Shown piece after piece: positions 8,135 to 15,817 of a DNA stretch of 64,000 nucleotides; position 1 is the first letter of the stretch, and every line of letters starts with the position of its first letter. Origin of the DNA: JAGRAX01 sp041391365 (GTDB taxonomy: Bacteria; Bdellovibrionota_G; JALEGL01; JAGRMV01); the NCBI GenBank assembly GCA_041391365.1, contig JAWKOC010000003.1, forward strand, positions 310,001 to 374,000. Direction: 5' to 3'. The translations under genes and the position numbers were made by a program. The notes under the pieces were generated by a model. That model saw only the letters and a program-made list of their open reading frames with translations, searched no databases and had not been told where the DNA came from.

Positions 8135-8163
8135 TGCGGAAAGAGGAGCCTCTTCTTTCCGCA
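8135..8163. terminator. hairpin after the 7283 gene, no U-tract
   Basis: TGCGGAAAGA at the left pairs perfectly with TCTTTCCGCA at the right, and the inner GAGG can pair with CCTC, giving a long stable stem 27 nt after the stop codon. No T-run follows, so it may be an mRNA-stabilising or factor-assisted end rather than a standard intrinsic terminator. Confidence 0.5.
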
Positions 8164-8284
8164 TTCATGGATTTATAACAGCCCTCAAACGACAAAAACG
8201 CGAAAACATCCCTGTGTTTCGATGGTGAAGGATCATGAAAAATCATTGGAAGCTTTGGTGAAAATTTCATAGTCTGTGCATGAT

Positions 8285-8893
8285 ATGCAAAAACCTTTTT
8301 CCGAAAGCTGTGAGCGAAATCAACAACCGATTTTTGAGGTGCTGAAACACTACATCGATTCTCAGGAGCGTCTTTTTGAGATTGCTTCGGGAACGGGGCA
8401 ACATGCCGTGTTTCTGGCCAAAAAATTTCCCAACCTGACGTGGACCTGCTCGGATGTAGCTGCGAAGCATTTGGGGATACGGATGTGGATCAAAGAATCC
8501 AAACTGCACAACATCGAAGGTCCTCTTCGTTTTCAGGTAGGCGTTGATTCATTTCCCCATCAGCATCGATACCCCCTGGTATTCACGGCCAATTCCTTTC
8601 ACATTTTGCCATGGAAAAAAGTAAAGACTTTGATCAAAACCTTGGGGAAGTATTTGCAAAGCCAGGCCTTGGTTTTTGTTTATGGTCCCATGAATTATGG
8701 TGGAGCCTACAGCTCACCCAGCAATGAAGCTTTTGATCGCTGGCTCAAAGAGCAGCACCCTGAGCAAGGGATTCGAAATGCAGAGGATGTGGATCGATCT
8801 TTTGCCAAAGCGGGCTTTGCATTGGTCGAAGACCACGTCATGCCCGCCAACAACCGCATGCTGGTTTATCGGAAACAACCTCGCCCAACGTAA
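8285..8893 (+). CDS. DUF938-family SAM-dependent methyltransferase
   Basis: About 202 residues. The N-terminus MQKPFSESCERNQQPIFEVL is the DUF938 signature, followed by the SAM-binding loop FEIASGTGQHAVFLAK (about residues 35-50) and the family segment TANSFHILPW. DUF938 proteins are class I methyltransferase folds of unknown substrate found in many proteobacteria and eukaryotes. A GTG three codons upstream is an alternative start; neither has a clear ribosome site. It is cytoplasmic and converges on parB with a 19-nt gap. Confidence 0.88.
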   Translation: MQKPFSESCERNQQPIFEVLKHYIDSQERLFEIASGTGQHAVFLAKKFPNLTWTCSDVAAKHLGIRMWIKESKLHNIEGPLRFQVGVDSFPHQHRYPLVFTANSFHILPWKKVKTLIKTLGKYLQSQALVFVYGPMNYGGAYSSPSNEAFDRWLKEQHPEQGIRNAEDVDRSFAKAGFALVEDHVMPANNRMLVYRKQPRPT

Positions 8894-8912
8894 TTGGAAG
8901 AAAAAACGTTTG

Positions 8913-9161
8913 TTATCTTAATTTATCAAAAAAGCCCTGTAGCTCGGCGCGAGAAAAATAGCTGATGGTGATTTCGCCTTTTTCGTTGCCTTTGGGTTTG
9001 ATGGCGACTTTGGTACCGAGTTTGCGTTGCAGATTTTCCTGAAAGTTACGCAGAAAATGTCCAAGGATTGGTCTTGTTTTTGCCACTGGTTTTTCGATTG
9101 GGATTGGCCAATTCATTTTTGACCAGGTTCTCAACCTGACGAACCGAAAGCCCTTCTTCAA
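8913..9161 (-). CDS. parB: ParB C-terminal dimerisation domain in the shifted frame
   Basis: This frame ends with FLRNFQENLQRKLGTKVAIK and then EITISYFSRAELQGFFDKL, the typical ParB C-terminal dimerisation domain (compare LGTKV and the EIxYxSxxEL pattern). It overlaps the parB N-terminal frame at 9046-9161 and reads one base further on, so it is not an independent gene but the second half of parB. The frame break is either a sequencing or assembly indel, a true mutation, or a recoding site. The first ATG of this frame (9159-9161) has no role that I can see. Confidence 0.85.
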   Translation of the reverse strand: MKKGFRFVRLRTWSKMNWPIPIEKPVAKTRPILGHFLRNFQENLQRKLGTKVAIKPKGNEKGEITISYFSRAELQGFFDKLR

Positions 9162-9837
9162 TCACTCGTATGGCCAAACGTTCCTGTTTGTTTGGATCAC
9201 TGGTTCCAAGCAATGCTCGCGCATGGCCCATGCTCATTTTTTTCTCCACAACATAACGTTGAATTTTGGTGGAAAGTTTGAGCAGACGAAGCATGTTGGT
9301 GACGGTGGATCTTTCTTTGCCCGCCTTTTTGGCAACTTCTTCATGACTGAGTGAAAACTCATTTTGCAATCTCTGATAGGCCAAGGCTTCTTCGATGGGA
9401 TCCAAATCCTCTCGTTGCAAGTTTTCAATCAGTGCGATTTCCAATTGCTCTTGATCGGTGGTTGATCTCACGATCACGGGTACGTTTTTCAATCCCAATT
9501 TTTTGCATGCTCGAAATCTGCGCTCTCCTGCGATGAGTTCATAGTGAATGCCCACTCTTCTTGCAATCAAGGGTTGGATCACTCCATGCTCTGAAATGGA
9601 TTTGATCAGATCTTCCATGCCTTCCTCTGAAAAATGCTTTCGCGGTTGACGTGGGTTGACATGGATATCAGAGAGCAAAACGTCTCTGACCAATGCACTG
9701 GTTTCAAAGTGATGCTCTTGCGAAACCGAAGGCACGGGGGATTTTGCCATCGTTGCCGTTGTGGACGTTTGCAGTGGAGTTTGATTTTTTTGAGGAATCA
9801 AGGAAGAAAGTCCTCGTCCAAGTCTTTTTTCTTTCAT
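9046..9837 (-). CDS. parB: ParB chromosome-partitioning protein, N-terminal and DNA-binding part (frameshifted)
   Basis: ParB/Spo0J: a CTP-dependent DNA clamp loaded at parS. The frame contains the LGRGLSSLI start, the CTP-binding region with GERRFRACK (about residues 106-114), ENLQREDLDPIEEA and the helix-turn-helix around SHEEVAKKAGKERSTVTNML. It then stops at 9046-9048 after ANPNRKTSGKNKTNPWTFSA, before the dimerisation domain, which continues in another frame. The ATG overlaps the parA stop by 4 nt (ATGA). A +1 shift near the four-T run (9054-9057 on the plus strand) would join the two parts into a normal-length ParB of about 307 residues. Confidence 0.93.
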   Translation of the reverse strand: MKEKRLGRGLSSLIPQKNQTPLQTSTTATMAKSPVPSVSQEHHFETSALVRDVLLSDIHVNPRQPRKHFSEEGMEDLIKSISEHGVIQPLIARRVGIHYELIAGERRFRACKKLGLKNVPVIVRSTTDQEQLEIALIENLQREDLDPIEEALAYQRLQNEFSLSHEEVAKKAGKERSTVTNMLRLLKLSTKIQRYVVEKKMSMGHARALLGTSDPNKQERLAIRVIEEGLSVRQVENLVKNELANPNRKTSGKNKTNPWTFSA

Positions 9838-10682
9838 GATGAAAACCTTTCTGTGGGTGTGGGTGTGGGTGTGGGTGTAGAGGTTGTGGGTTGAGATTGT
9901 TGGGTCATGGCCTTTTGTTTTTGCCGATCAAAAAATTCTTGTGCGAGTTCGATGTAGCTTTGCGCTCCGGCAGATCGGATGTCGTACATCAAAATGGGTT
10001 TTCCAAAACTGGGGGCTTCGCTCACACGCACATTGCGAGGAATTTTGGTTCGATAGAGAATGCGGCCAAAATGATTTTTGACTTCCAATTCTACCTGATG
10101 ACAGAGTGAATTTCGTTTGTCGAACATGGTGAGCAAAATGCCTTCGAGTTTGAGGCGAGGGTTCAAATTTTCTCGTACGAGATCAATGGTTCGAACCAAA
10201 CGACTCAACCCTTCCAAAGCATAGTACTCGGCTTGCAAAGGCACAATGACTTGGTCTGCGCAGCTAAGGGCATTGACAGTGAGCAGTCCCAACGAAGGCG
10301 GACAGTCGATCAACACATAATCATAATTTTCGAGGATAGGATCCAAAAGCTGCTTGAGTTTGTATTCTCGATTTTCTAACTCTACGGCTTCAATTTCAAA
10401 TCCGATCAAGTCGGGTGTGGTGGGGAGAATGTCCAAAAAAGGTGTGTCCGTTTTGATGACAATCTCATTGGCCCTGACGTGGCCCAAGAGTCCATCATAG
10501 ACTTGCTGCTCATCTTTTGGAGTGACGCCCACACCACTGGTGGTGTTGGCTTGTGGATCCAAATCCACGAGCAATACTTTTTTTTCCAACACGGCAATCG
10601 ATGCGCCAAGATTGATCGTGGAGGTTGTTTTTCCAACCCCTCCTTTTTGGTTGGACATGGCAATGATCACGGCTCTACTCAC
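9834..10682 (-). CDS. parA: ParA/Soj chromosome-partitioning ATPase
   Basis: Deviant-Walker ParA ATPase that drives origin segregation with ParB-parS. NQKGGVGKTTSTINLGAS (residues 11-28) is the deviant P-loop, VLLVDLDPQANTT the Walker A' region and YDYVLIDCPPSLG the Walker B region. The start is GTG, overlapping the mnmG stop as GTGA. The 282-residue product is about 25 residues longer than usual because of a Gln/Thr/Pro tail that includes TPTPTPTPT, encoded by a 6-bp tandem repeat. It forms one leftward operon with mnmG and parB. Confidence 0.96.
   Translation of the reverse strand: MSRAVIIAMSNQKGGVGKTTSTINLGASIAVLEKKVLLVDLDPQANTTSGVGVTPKDEQQVYDGLLGHVRANEIVIKTDTPFLDILPTTPDLIGFEIEAVELENREYKLKQLLDPILENYDYVLIDCPPSLGLLTVNALSCADQVIVPLQAEYYALEGLSRLVRTIDLVRENLNPRLKLEGILLTMFDKRNSLCHQVELEVKNHFGRILYRTKIPRNVRVSEAPSFGKPILMYDIRSAGAQSYIELAQEFFDRQKQKAMTQQSQPTTSTPTPTPTPTERFSS
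9853..9878. repeat. 6-bp tandem repeat in the parA 3' end
   Basis: GTGGGT is repeated four times plus a partial unit on the plus strand, encoding Thr-Pro repeats on the minus strand at the ParA C-terminus. Because the unit is 6 nt, changes in copy number would lengthen or shorten the tail without shifting the frame. Confidence 0.8.
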
Positions 10683-12571
10683 TGTGAATTCTCCTGTGTT
10701 GAGGTTTTGGATTGTTGAAATTTTTTAAGGTACATGGACATGATGCTGATCGCAGCTGGGGTTACTCCCGAGATGCGAAGAGCTTGACCGAGGGTGTGGG
10801 GCTGAACTTTTTGCAATTTTTCTCGAACTTCGTTCGAAAGACTTGGAAGCATCTGATAATCAAACCCTTTCGGGATCACCGTATGCTCATCTTTACTCGA
10901 TCGAGAAATTTCTACTTGCTCGCGTGCGATGTACCCCTCGTACTTGGAGGCAATCTCAATGTTTTCGATGAATGGATTTTTGTGTTGGGCAAGATCGGGG
11001 TCTAGCATTTCTATATGACTCCATTGCACTTCTGGTCTTTTGAGAAACTCCCAATAGGTGTTGGGGCTTTTCAACGGTGTCAGTCCAAGCGCAGAAATTT
11101 TTTCGTTGGTGGCCGGTGTGGGTGTAAAACGTTTTGATTTCAAATGCTGCGTGCAAGATTCGATGACAGATTTTTTTTCCTGATACATCGAATGCGTGGT
11201 GGCATCCACAGTTCCCAATTCATAGCCTTTTTCCAAAAGTCGTGCATCGGCATTGTCTTCCCGAAGATGCAAGCGATGTTCCGCGCGGGAAGTAAACATA
11301 CGATAAGGCTCCTGCGTTCCCTTGGTCACCAAATCATCAACCAAAACGCCCAAATAACTTTCGGTCCTCGACAAGACAAAGGGGTCTTTGCTCGCACTCA
11401 AACTCAGAACGGCATTCGCTCCCGCAAGCCATCCTTGTGCGGCAGCTTCTTCGTAGCCGGTGGTTCCATTGATTTGTCCCGCATGAAACAGGCCAGGAAC
11501 TTTTTTGGTCTCCAACCAAGGATGCAACTCGGTTGGGTCAACATAATCATATTCAATCGCATATCCGGGGCGAATCACCTCAACCTTTTCCAGCCCCTTC
11601 ATGCTCCTTAAAAAAGCCACTTGCGTGGCCAAAGGCAAAGAGTTGGACAAGCCATTGGGGTAAATCTCAGCGGTATCCAAACCCTCTGGCTCCAAAAAGA
11701 CTTGATGCTGATCTTTGTCAGCAAATCGAACGATCTTGTCTTCGATGCAGGGACAATATCGTGGCCCAATGCTTTGAATCTGGCCCGAATACATGGCAGA
11801 CTCATGCAAATGCTCTCGAATGAGTTGGTGTGTGTGAGGATTGGTGTAGGTCACATGACAAGGAAGCTGTTTTTGAACGGAAGTTTGACGAAAGATTGAA
11901 AATCGCGGCAAAGGCTCATCGCCGGGCTGCTCTTCTAACACATTGAAATCAATGGTTTTTTTATCAAGTCGCGGGACGGTGCCCGTTTTCATTCGACCTC
12001 GTTTCAAACCCAAATCTAAGAGTCTTTGGCTCAGCCCTTTGGAGGCTTTATCTCCCAAACGTCCGCCGGAGAGATTCAATGTACCAATGTGAATCAGTCC
12101 ATTGAGAAAGGTACCTGTGGTCAAAACCACGGCTCCGGCCCATATTTCCTCACCCAAATGAGTAATTACCCCCTGGCAACGACCCTCTCGATACAAAAGA
12201 TCTTCGACCATCGCTTCTTTGCAAACGATTCCTGATTCCGACTCGATGATCCGCTTGGCAGCTCGGGCATAAAGATCTTTGTCCGCCTGTGCCCTGGTAG
12301 ACCACACCGCAGGGCCTTTTCGTGTATTCAGCCGGCGGAATTGAATGCCTGTTTCGTCAATGAGCCATGCCATCACTCCGCCCAAAGCCTCTATTTCTTT
12401 GACCAAATGAGACTTTCCCAGACCTCCAATGGCGGGGTTACAGGACATGTGTCCAATTCGATCCATGTTGCTCGAAATCAAACATACTTTGGCGCCCATT
12501 TTGGCAGCGGCCCAAGAGGCCTCAATGCCCGCATGCCCAGCTCCCACTACAATGACATCAAATCGGATCAT
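10679..12571 (-). CDS. mnmG: tRNA uridine-5-carboxymethylaminomethyl modification enzyme MnmG (GidA)
   Basis: FAD-dependent partner of MnmE that modifies the wobble uridine of several tRNAs. About 630 residues, normal for the family: FDVIVVGAGHAGIEASWAAA is the FAD-binding Rossmann motif at the start, followed by SCNPAIGGLGKSHLVKEIEA and GLFHAGQINGTTGYEEAAAQ. The ATG at 12569-12571 is chosen because AGGA lies 8 nt upstream; an ATG two codons earlier (12577) is the alternative. It is followed directly by parA with a GTGA overlap, so rsmG, often found here, is absent from this position. mnmE is at 21.4 kb. Confidence 0.97.
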   Translation of the reverse strand: MIRFDVIVVGAGHAGIEASWAAAKMGAKVCLISSNMDRIGHMSCNPAIGGLGKSHLVKEIEALGGVMAWLIDETGIQFRRLNTRKGPAVWSTRAQADKDLYARAAKRIIESESGIVCKEAMVEDLLYREGRCQGVITHLGEEIWAGAVVLTTGTFLNGLIHIGTLNLSGGRLGDKASKGLSQRLLDLGLKRGRMKTGTVPRLDKKTIDFNVLEEQPGDEPLPRFSIFRQTSVQKQLPCHVTYTNPHTHQLIREHLHESAMYSGQIQSIGPRYCPCIEDKIVRFADKDQHQVFLEPEGLDTAEIYPNGLSNSLPLATQVAFLRSMKGLEKVEVIRPGYAIEYDYVDPTELHPWLETKKVPGLFHAGQINGTTGYEEAAAQGWLAGANAVLSLSASKDPFVLSRTESYLGVLVDDLVTKGTQEPYRMFTSRAEHRLHLREDNADARLLEKGYELGTVDATTHSMYQEKKSVIESCTQHLKSKRFTPTPATNEKISALGLTPLKSPNTYWEFLKRPEVQWSHIEMLDPDLAQHKNPFIENIEIASKYEGYIAREQVEISRSSKDEHTVIPKGFDYQMLPSLSNEVREKLQKVQPHTLGQALRISGVTPAAISIMSMYLKKFQQSKTSTQENSQ

Positions 12572-12573
12572 GC

Positions 12574-13299
12574 TCATCGTCCTCGAAGGGTGGTGTGGGG
12601 TGGATAATATTGGTTTTTTACAGCAATCGCAGGATAGACCATGCAAGAAGGCCCCAGCAATGAGCCAGGATTGAGAACAGAGTTGCATCCGGTCTGGCAC
12701 CCATCTCCAAGAATCGCCCCGAACTTTCGCAGGCCCGAGTCGATCTTTTCTCCTTCAATTCTCAAAGTCACCTCATCATCGGTAATTTTCAAGTTCGAGA
12801 TCTTTGTCCCAGCCCCCAAATTGACCTCGGTACCCAAAATACTGTCTCCAACATAGGCAAAGTGGGCCGCTTTGGCACCGTTGCAAAAAATAGAGCTTTT
12901 GACTTCGCTGGTGTGCCCAATCACGCAATGTTCTCCCGTAATCACCCCACCTCGAATGTAGGCTCCTTGGCGCACCTGCGTATAGGGTCCCAAAATGGTG
13001 GGTCCTTGAATGTAGGCTCCAGGCTCCACAACAACTCCCTCGCCCAACTCGACCTCCCCTTGGATATAGGCCCCAGCCATGACCAAAACCTCTCCTCCAC
13101 TGCGAGATTTGAGTTCAGTGTCGCGGGAAACAAAGCCCGTTGGGGCGTTGGGTTGAATATGGCTTTCGATCCATGTTTCTTTGATGCCCTTGGCAAGAGT
13201 GCTCCACGCCAGAGCATGGTCGTGAAAAAGCTCTCTGAACCACAAAAGTTCAAGATCAATGTAGTGTTGGATCAAAAATGTTTCACGTGGAACATTCAT
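12574..13299 (-). CDS. left-handed beta-helix protein, GlmU C-terminal-like
   Basis: About 241 residues. After an N-terminal region (MNVPRETFLIQHYIDLELLW) the protein consists of hexapeptide repeats such as GAYIQGEVELGEGVVVEPGA, forming a left-handed beta-helix like the acetyltransferase half of GlmU and related nucleotidyltransferase-like proteins. It lacks the N-terminal uridylyltransferase domain (no GTAGP-type motif), so full GlmU activity is unlikely. The substrate is unknown; a sugar-nucleotide acyltransferase is possible. Its fifth codon region overlaps the first parS site. It is 2 nt upstream of mnmG. Confidence 0.82.
   Translation of the reverse strand: MNVPRETFLIQHYIDLELLWFRELFHDHALAWSTLAKGIKETWIESHIQPNAPTGFVSRDTELKSRSGGEVLVMAGAYIQGEVELGEGVVVEPGAYIQGPTILGPYTQVRQGAYIRGGVITGEHCVIGHTSEVKSSIFCNGAKAAHFAYVGDSILGTEVNLGAGTKISNLKITDDEVTLRIEGEKIDSGLRKFGAILGDGCQTGCNSVLNPGSLLGPSCMVYPAIAVKNQYYPPHTTLRGR
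13279..13294. promoter_or_regulatory. parS centromere site 1
   Basis: TGTTTCACGTGGAACA; its reverse complement TGTTCCACGTGAAACA is the classic Bacillus subtilis parS sequence. It lies inside the first codons of the beta-helix gene (encoding NVPRETF), about 3.5 kb from parB and 2.3 kb from the dnaN-dnaA intergenic region, as expected for an origin-proximal ParB loading site. Confidence 0.93.
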
Positions 13300-13392
13300 T
13301 GTGGTGGCACTATACCTTGGTTTTTTTCCCTTGGGGAGAAGAATTTTGATTTTACTCTTGATGAGGAGAAAAATATTTTCTATGAACAGGGT

Positions 13393-13830
13393 ATGGGGAA
13401 GAATGTTGCCTGGATTCTTATGGTCATTCCGTTTTTGTTCTCTTCTGGGGCAAAAGCAGAGCACTTGTGTGACGAATTGACTCTCTTCTACCCAAACCTA
13501 TCCAAGAGCTTCCTCATACAACACCCTACAAACTCTTTTACGTCCACCATTGAAGAGTCCATCGACAACATGAAGAACGCGATTTTTCATATGGCGCAGG
13601 ACCGGGACGCCCTTTCAATTCAAGCCTGCATCAAGGCACAGTATTCTGGATCTGAAAAAAGCCTTTGGGAGAGCTATCGATACATCGAATTGTTCAAAGA
13701 ATATGTGGGCCGAGAGTCATTTGATATCGTGGACCACACCTTTGTTCCCCTTCCTCAAAAATTGCCGTGGAAAAAAAGGCTTCCCAAAGGAACGTTTCGA
13801 ATCACATTGTTGCTTTTTATTGAAGAGTAG
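13393..13830 (+). CDS. small secreted protein between the two parS sites
   Basis: Not recognised. The reading frame is open well upstream, but the signal peptide MGKNVAWILMVIPFLFSSGA indicates a start at 13393 (cleavage after AKA near residue 22), giving 145 residues with a weak ribosome site. Two cysteines (in LCDEL and QACIKA) may pair. It reads against the surrounding minus-strand genes, and one parS site lies on each side (13279 and 13836). The gene product is probably unrelated to partitioning. Confidence 0.65.
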   Translation: MGKNVAWILMVIPFLFSSGAKAEHLCDELTLFYPNLSKSFLIQHPTNSFTSTIEESIDNMKNAIFHMAQDRDALSIQACIKAQYSGSEKSLWESYRYIELFKEYVGRESFDIVDHTFVPLPQKLPWKKRLPKGTFRITLLLFIEE

Positions 13831-13835
13831 ACCCC

Positions 13836-13851
13836 TGTTCCACGTGGAACA
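13836..13851. promoter_or_regulatory. parS centromere site 2
   Basis: TGTTCCACGTGGAACA, a perfect 16-bp palindrome equal to the consensus parS. It lies just after the stop codon of the small secreted gene, 557 bp from parS site 1, in non-coding DNA. Confidence 0.95.
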
Positions 13852-13880
13852 TTTTAAAAAAGTTAAATAATTTCAATATT

Positions 13881-14423
13881 TTATATTTTATTGCAGGACA
13901 AAAAATGCCCAACATAGTGAACTTCCAAAGATTTGGTGGTGGAAACTTGGTTCATGCTTTGAGAACTGACTTCTGCAGAGACCAACAATTTGGAACAACG
14001 GCTATCTTCCAAATATCCTTCATAAGCCTTTTTGAGCGATGATAGAAAATCCAAACATTTTACAAAAGAAGAGATGTCGTTGTTGTTGGAAGACCAAGGG
14101 TCTTGATCGCCCTTGATTTCCATCAAAACTTGGTCGACTTCTTGGAACCTTTTGGTGGTCGCCCGAACATCCTCCAAAGAAACCATGGAATACCCGTTTC
14201 GGTTCTTACCTGTGGGCAGGCAATTCAGCTCAAAGGTTCGACGATCAAACGTGAGCAATGAAGATTTTGTCTGGTCTACATCAAAAAAAATCTGCGTGTT
14301 TTGAACCTCGTCCCAACAGGTCTTTTCAAAATCTATGGTAAAAACAATATTTTCCACCGCTTCGAGAACCGGTGCATGGAACAAAACGAAAAAGATTTGA
14401 AACAGAAAGATTTTTCGAATCAC
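13881..14423 (-). CDS. secreted protein of unknown function downstream of dnaN
   Basis: Not recognised. The 180-residue product starts at a GTG with a hydrophobic signal peptide (MIRKIFLFQIFFVLFHAPVL, cleavage after LEA near residue 22). Five cysteines lie in the mature part (TCWDE, LNCLP, KCLDF, RCSKL, LSCNK). It follows dnaN after 7 nt on the same strand and is probably cotranscribed with it, an odd partner for a replication gene. No catalytic motif was seen. Confidence 0.7.
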   Translation of the reverse strand: MIRKIFLFQIFFVLFHAPVLEAVENIVFTIDFEKTCWDEVQNTQIFFDVDQTKSSLLTFDRRTFELNCLPTGKNRNGYSMVSLEDVRATTKRFQEVDQVLMEIKGDQDPWSSNNNDISSFVKCLDFLSSLKKAYEGYLEDSRCSKLLVSAEVSSQSMNQVSTTKSLEVHYVGHFLSCNKI

Positions 14424-14430
14424 ATCCTCA

Positions 14431-15555
14431 TCATACCCGCATTGGCATGATCACACCAAAAAAAGTTGGGTCATCAGGAATACGCACGACCCCTGGACTT
14501 TGTTCGTGGTTGAATTCAAACACAACCTTGTCACCATGACTTGCGCCCAGAGCATCCAAAACGTATTTGGCGTTGAACCCAATGTTGAGTTCACCACCAT
14601 CAAACTCACCTTGAATTTCTTCTTCTGCTTCTCCCAGCTCAGGTGAGTTGGCTCGCAGCAACACTCCTTGACCATGAATCCCAAATTTTACACACTTGGA
14701 TTTTCCCTCGGAAAGAAGAGAAACTCTTCGAAGAGATTGATAAAAAGATTCTTTTTCCAATGTGAGTTTTTTGTTGTTGTTTTTTGGAATGACCGCTGTG
14801 TAATCCGGAAATTCACCCACCACCAGACGCATGAACAGCTGTGTATCACCCACCTGAAGTACTGCATTTCCTTGGGTTACAGCGAGGTCCACCAAATCGT
14901 CATTGCAGTCGGCAAGCAATTTTTTGAGTTCATAAATTCCTTTTCGAGGAAGAATCACACTTTTTTCAAGTTCAAACTCTTCGCCTTCCCCCAACTCCGA
15001 ATTGTAATAGGCCAACCGATGACCATCTGTGGCCACCATACGAAAAACACATTTTCCATTTCCCAGGGTTTCAGTTTCCATCAAAGAACCGTTGAGATTG
15101 TATCTCATCTCATCTGTACAAATCGCAAAGGACGTTCTGTCGATGGCATTTTTGAACGTTGAAGTTTTGATTTTCGAAAACGAAATTTCCGAGGAAGATG
15201 GCATTTTTGGAAATTCGGCGGCATCCACTCCGGCAATTTTGAACTGTGCTTTTCCACTGTGCAACGTGATCCATGCCTGATCTGTACTTACCAATTCTCC
15301 TTGTGTATCGGGGAGTTCTTTGACGATGCTTACAAAATGGTTGGCAGGAACGCAGATTTTTCCAGCCTCTTTGACTGTGGTTTTGACCTTGGTTTGGATA
15401 CCAATTTCCAAATCTGTAGCTTGGATGACGACATGATCCTCTTTGGCACTGATCAAAAGATTCCCCAAAATAGGCATGGTTGTTTTTTTCTCAGCAACCG
15501 TCAACACTCTTTGAAGAGCTTTCAAAAATGGATTTTTATCAAATTGAATTTTCAT
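14431..15555 (-). CDS. dnaN: DNA polymerase III subunit beta (sliding clamp)
   Basis: Processivity clamp of the replicative polymerase. The 374-residue product starts MKIQFDKNPFLKALQRVLTV and shows three clamp domains, with family motifs MPILGNLLI, VATDGHRLAYY and the C-terminal MPMRV (usual MPMRL). An AAGGGAG ribosome site lies about 12 nt before the ATG. It is downstream of dnaA on the same strand, separated by 262 bp that carry DnaA boxes. Confidence 0.98.
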   Translation of the reverse strand: MKIQFDKNPFLKALQRVLTVAEKKTTMPILGNLLISAKEDHVVIQATDLEIGIQTKVKTTVKEAGKICVPANHFVSIVKELPDTQGELVSTDQAWITLHSGKAQFKIAGVDAAEFPKMPSSSEISFSKIKTSTFKNAIDRTSFAICTDEMRYNLNGSLMETETLGNGKCVFRMVATDGHRLAYYNSELGEGEEFELEKSVILPRKGIYELKKLLADCNDDLVDLAVTQGNAVLQVGDTQLFMRLVVGEFPDYTAVIPKNNNKKLTLEKESFYQSLRRVSLLSEGKSKCVKFGIHGQGVLLRANSPELGEAEEEIQGEFDGGELNIGFNAKYVLDALGASHGDKVVFEFNHEQSPGVVRIPDDPTFFGVIMPMRV

Positions 15556-15817
15556 AGTGCGTACACACTCCCTTACTTATGTATATTCCTTTAATATAAA
15601 ATTCGTCGTAATAGAAGATCTTGTGGATAATTTTTTAATGATTTCTAAGATCTTAAAATCACTCAAAGAAAAGCCAAAAAAACCCTGTGGAAAAAAAATA
15701 CATTCATCCCCATGTATCCCCACCGGCCCGAATGGTTTTCCTGTCAGAGGCCGAGTTGTCCCCATGTATTCACAGATGTTCACAAGACATGTGGATAACC
15801 AAGTCATAGAAAGATCC
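15556..15817. other. probable oriC part 1 (dnaN-dnaA intergenic region)
   Basis: Two perfect DnaA boxes (TTATCCACA on the minus strand) are at 15622-15630 and 15790-15798. Near-matches are TGTGGAAAA at 15686-15694 and GTATTCACA at 15766-15774. An AT-rich segment (about 15595-15685) adjoins the first box and could serve as the unwinding element. The region also contains the dnaN promoter and leader. Its location next to dnaA with gene orientation diverging around it supports an origin role. Confidence 0.75.
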
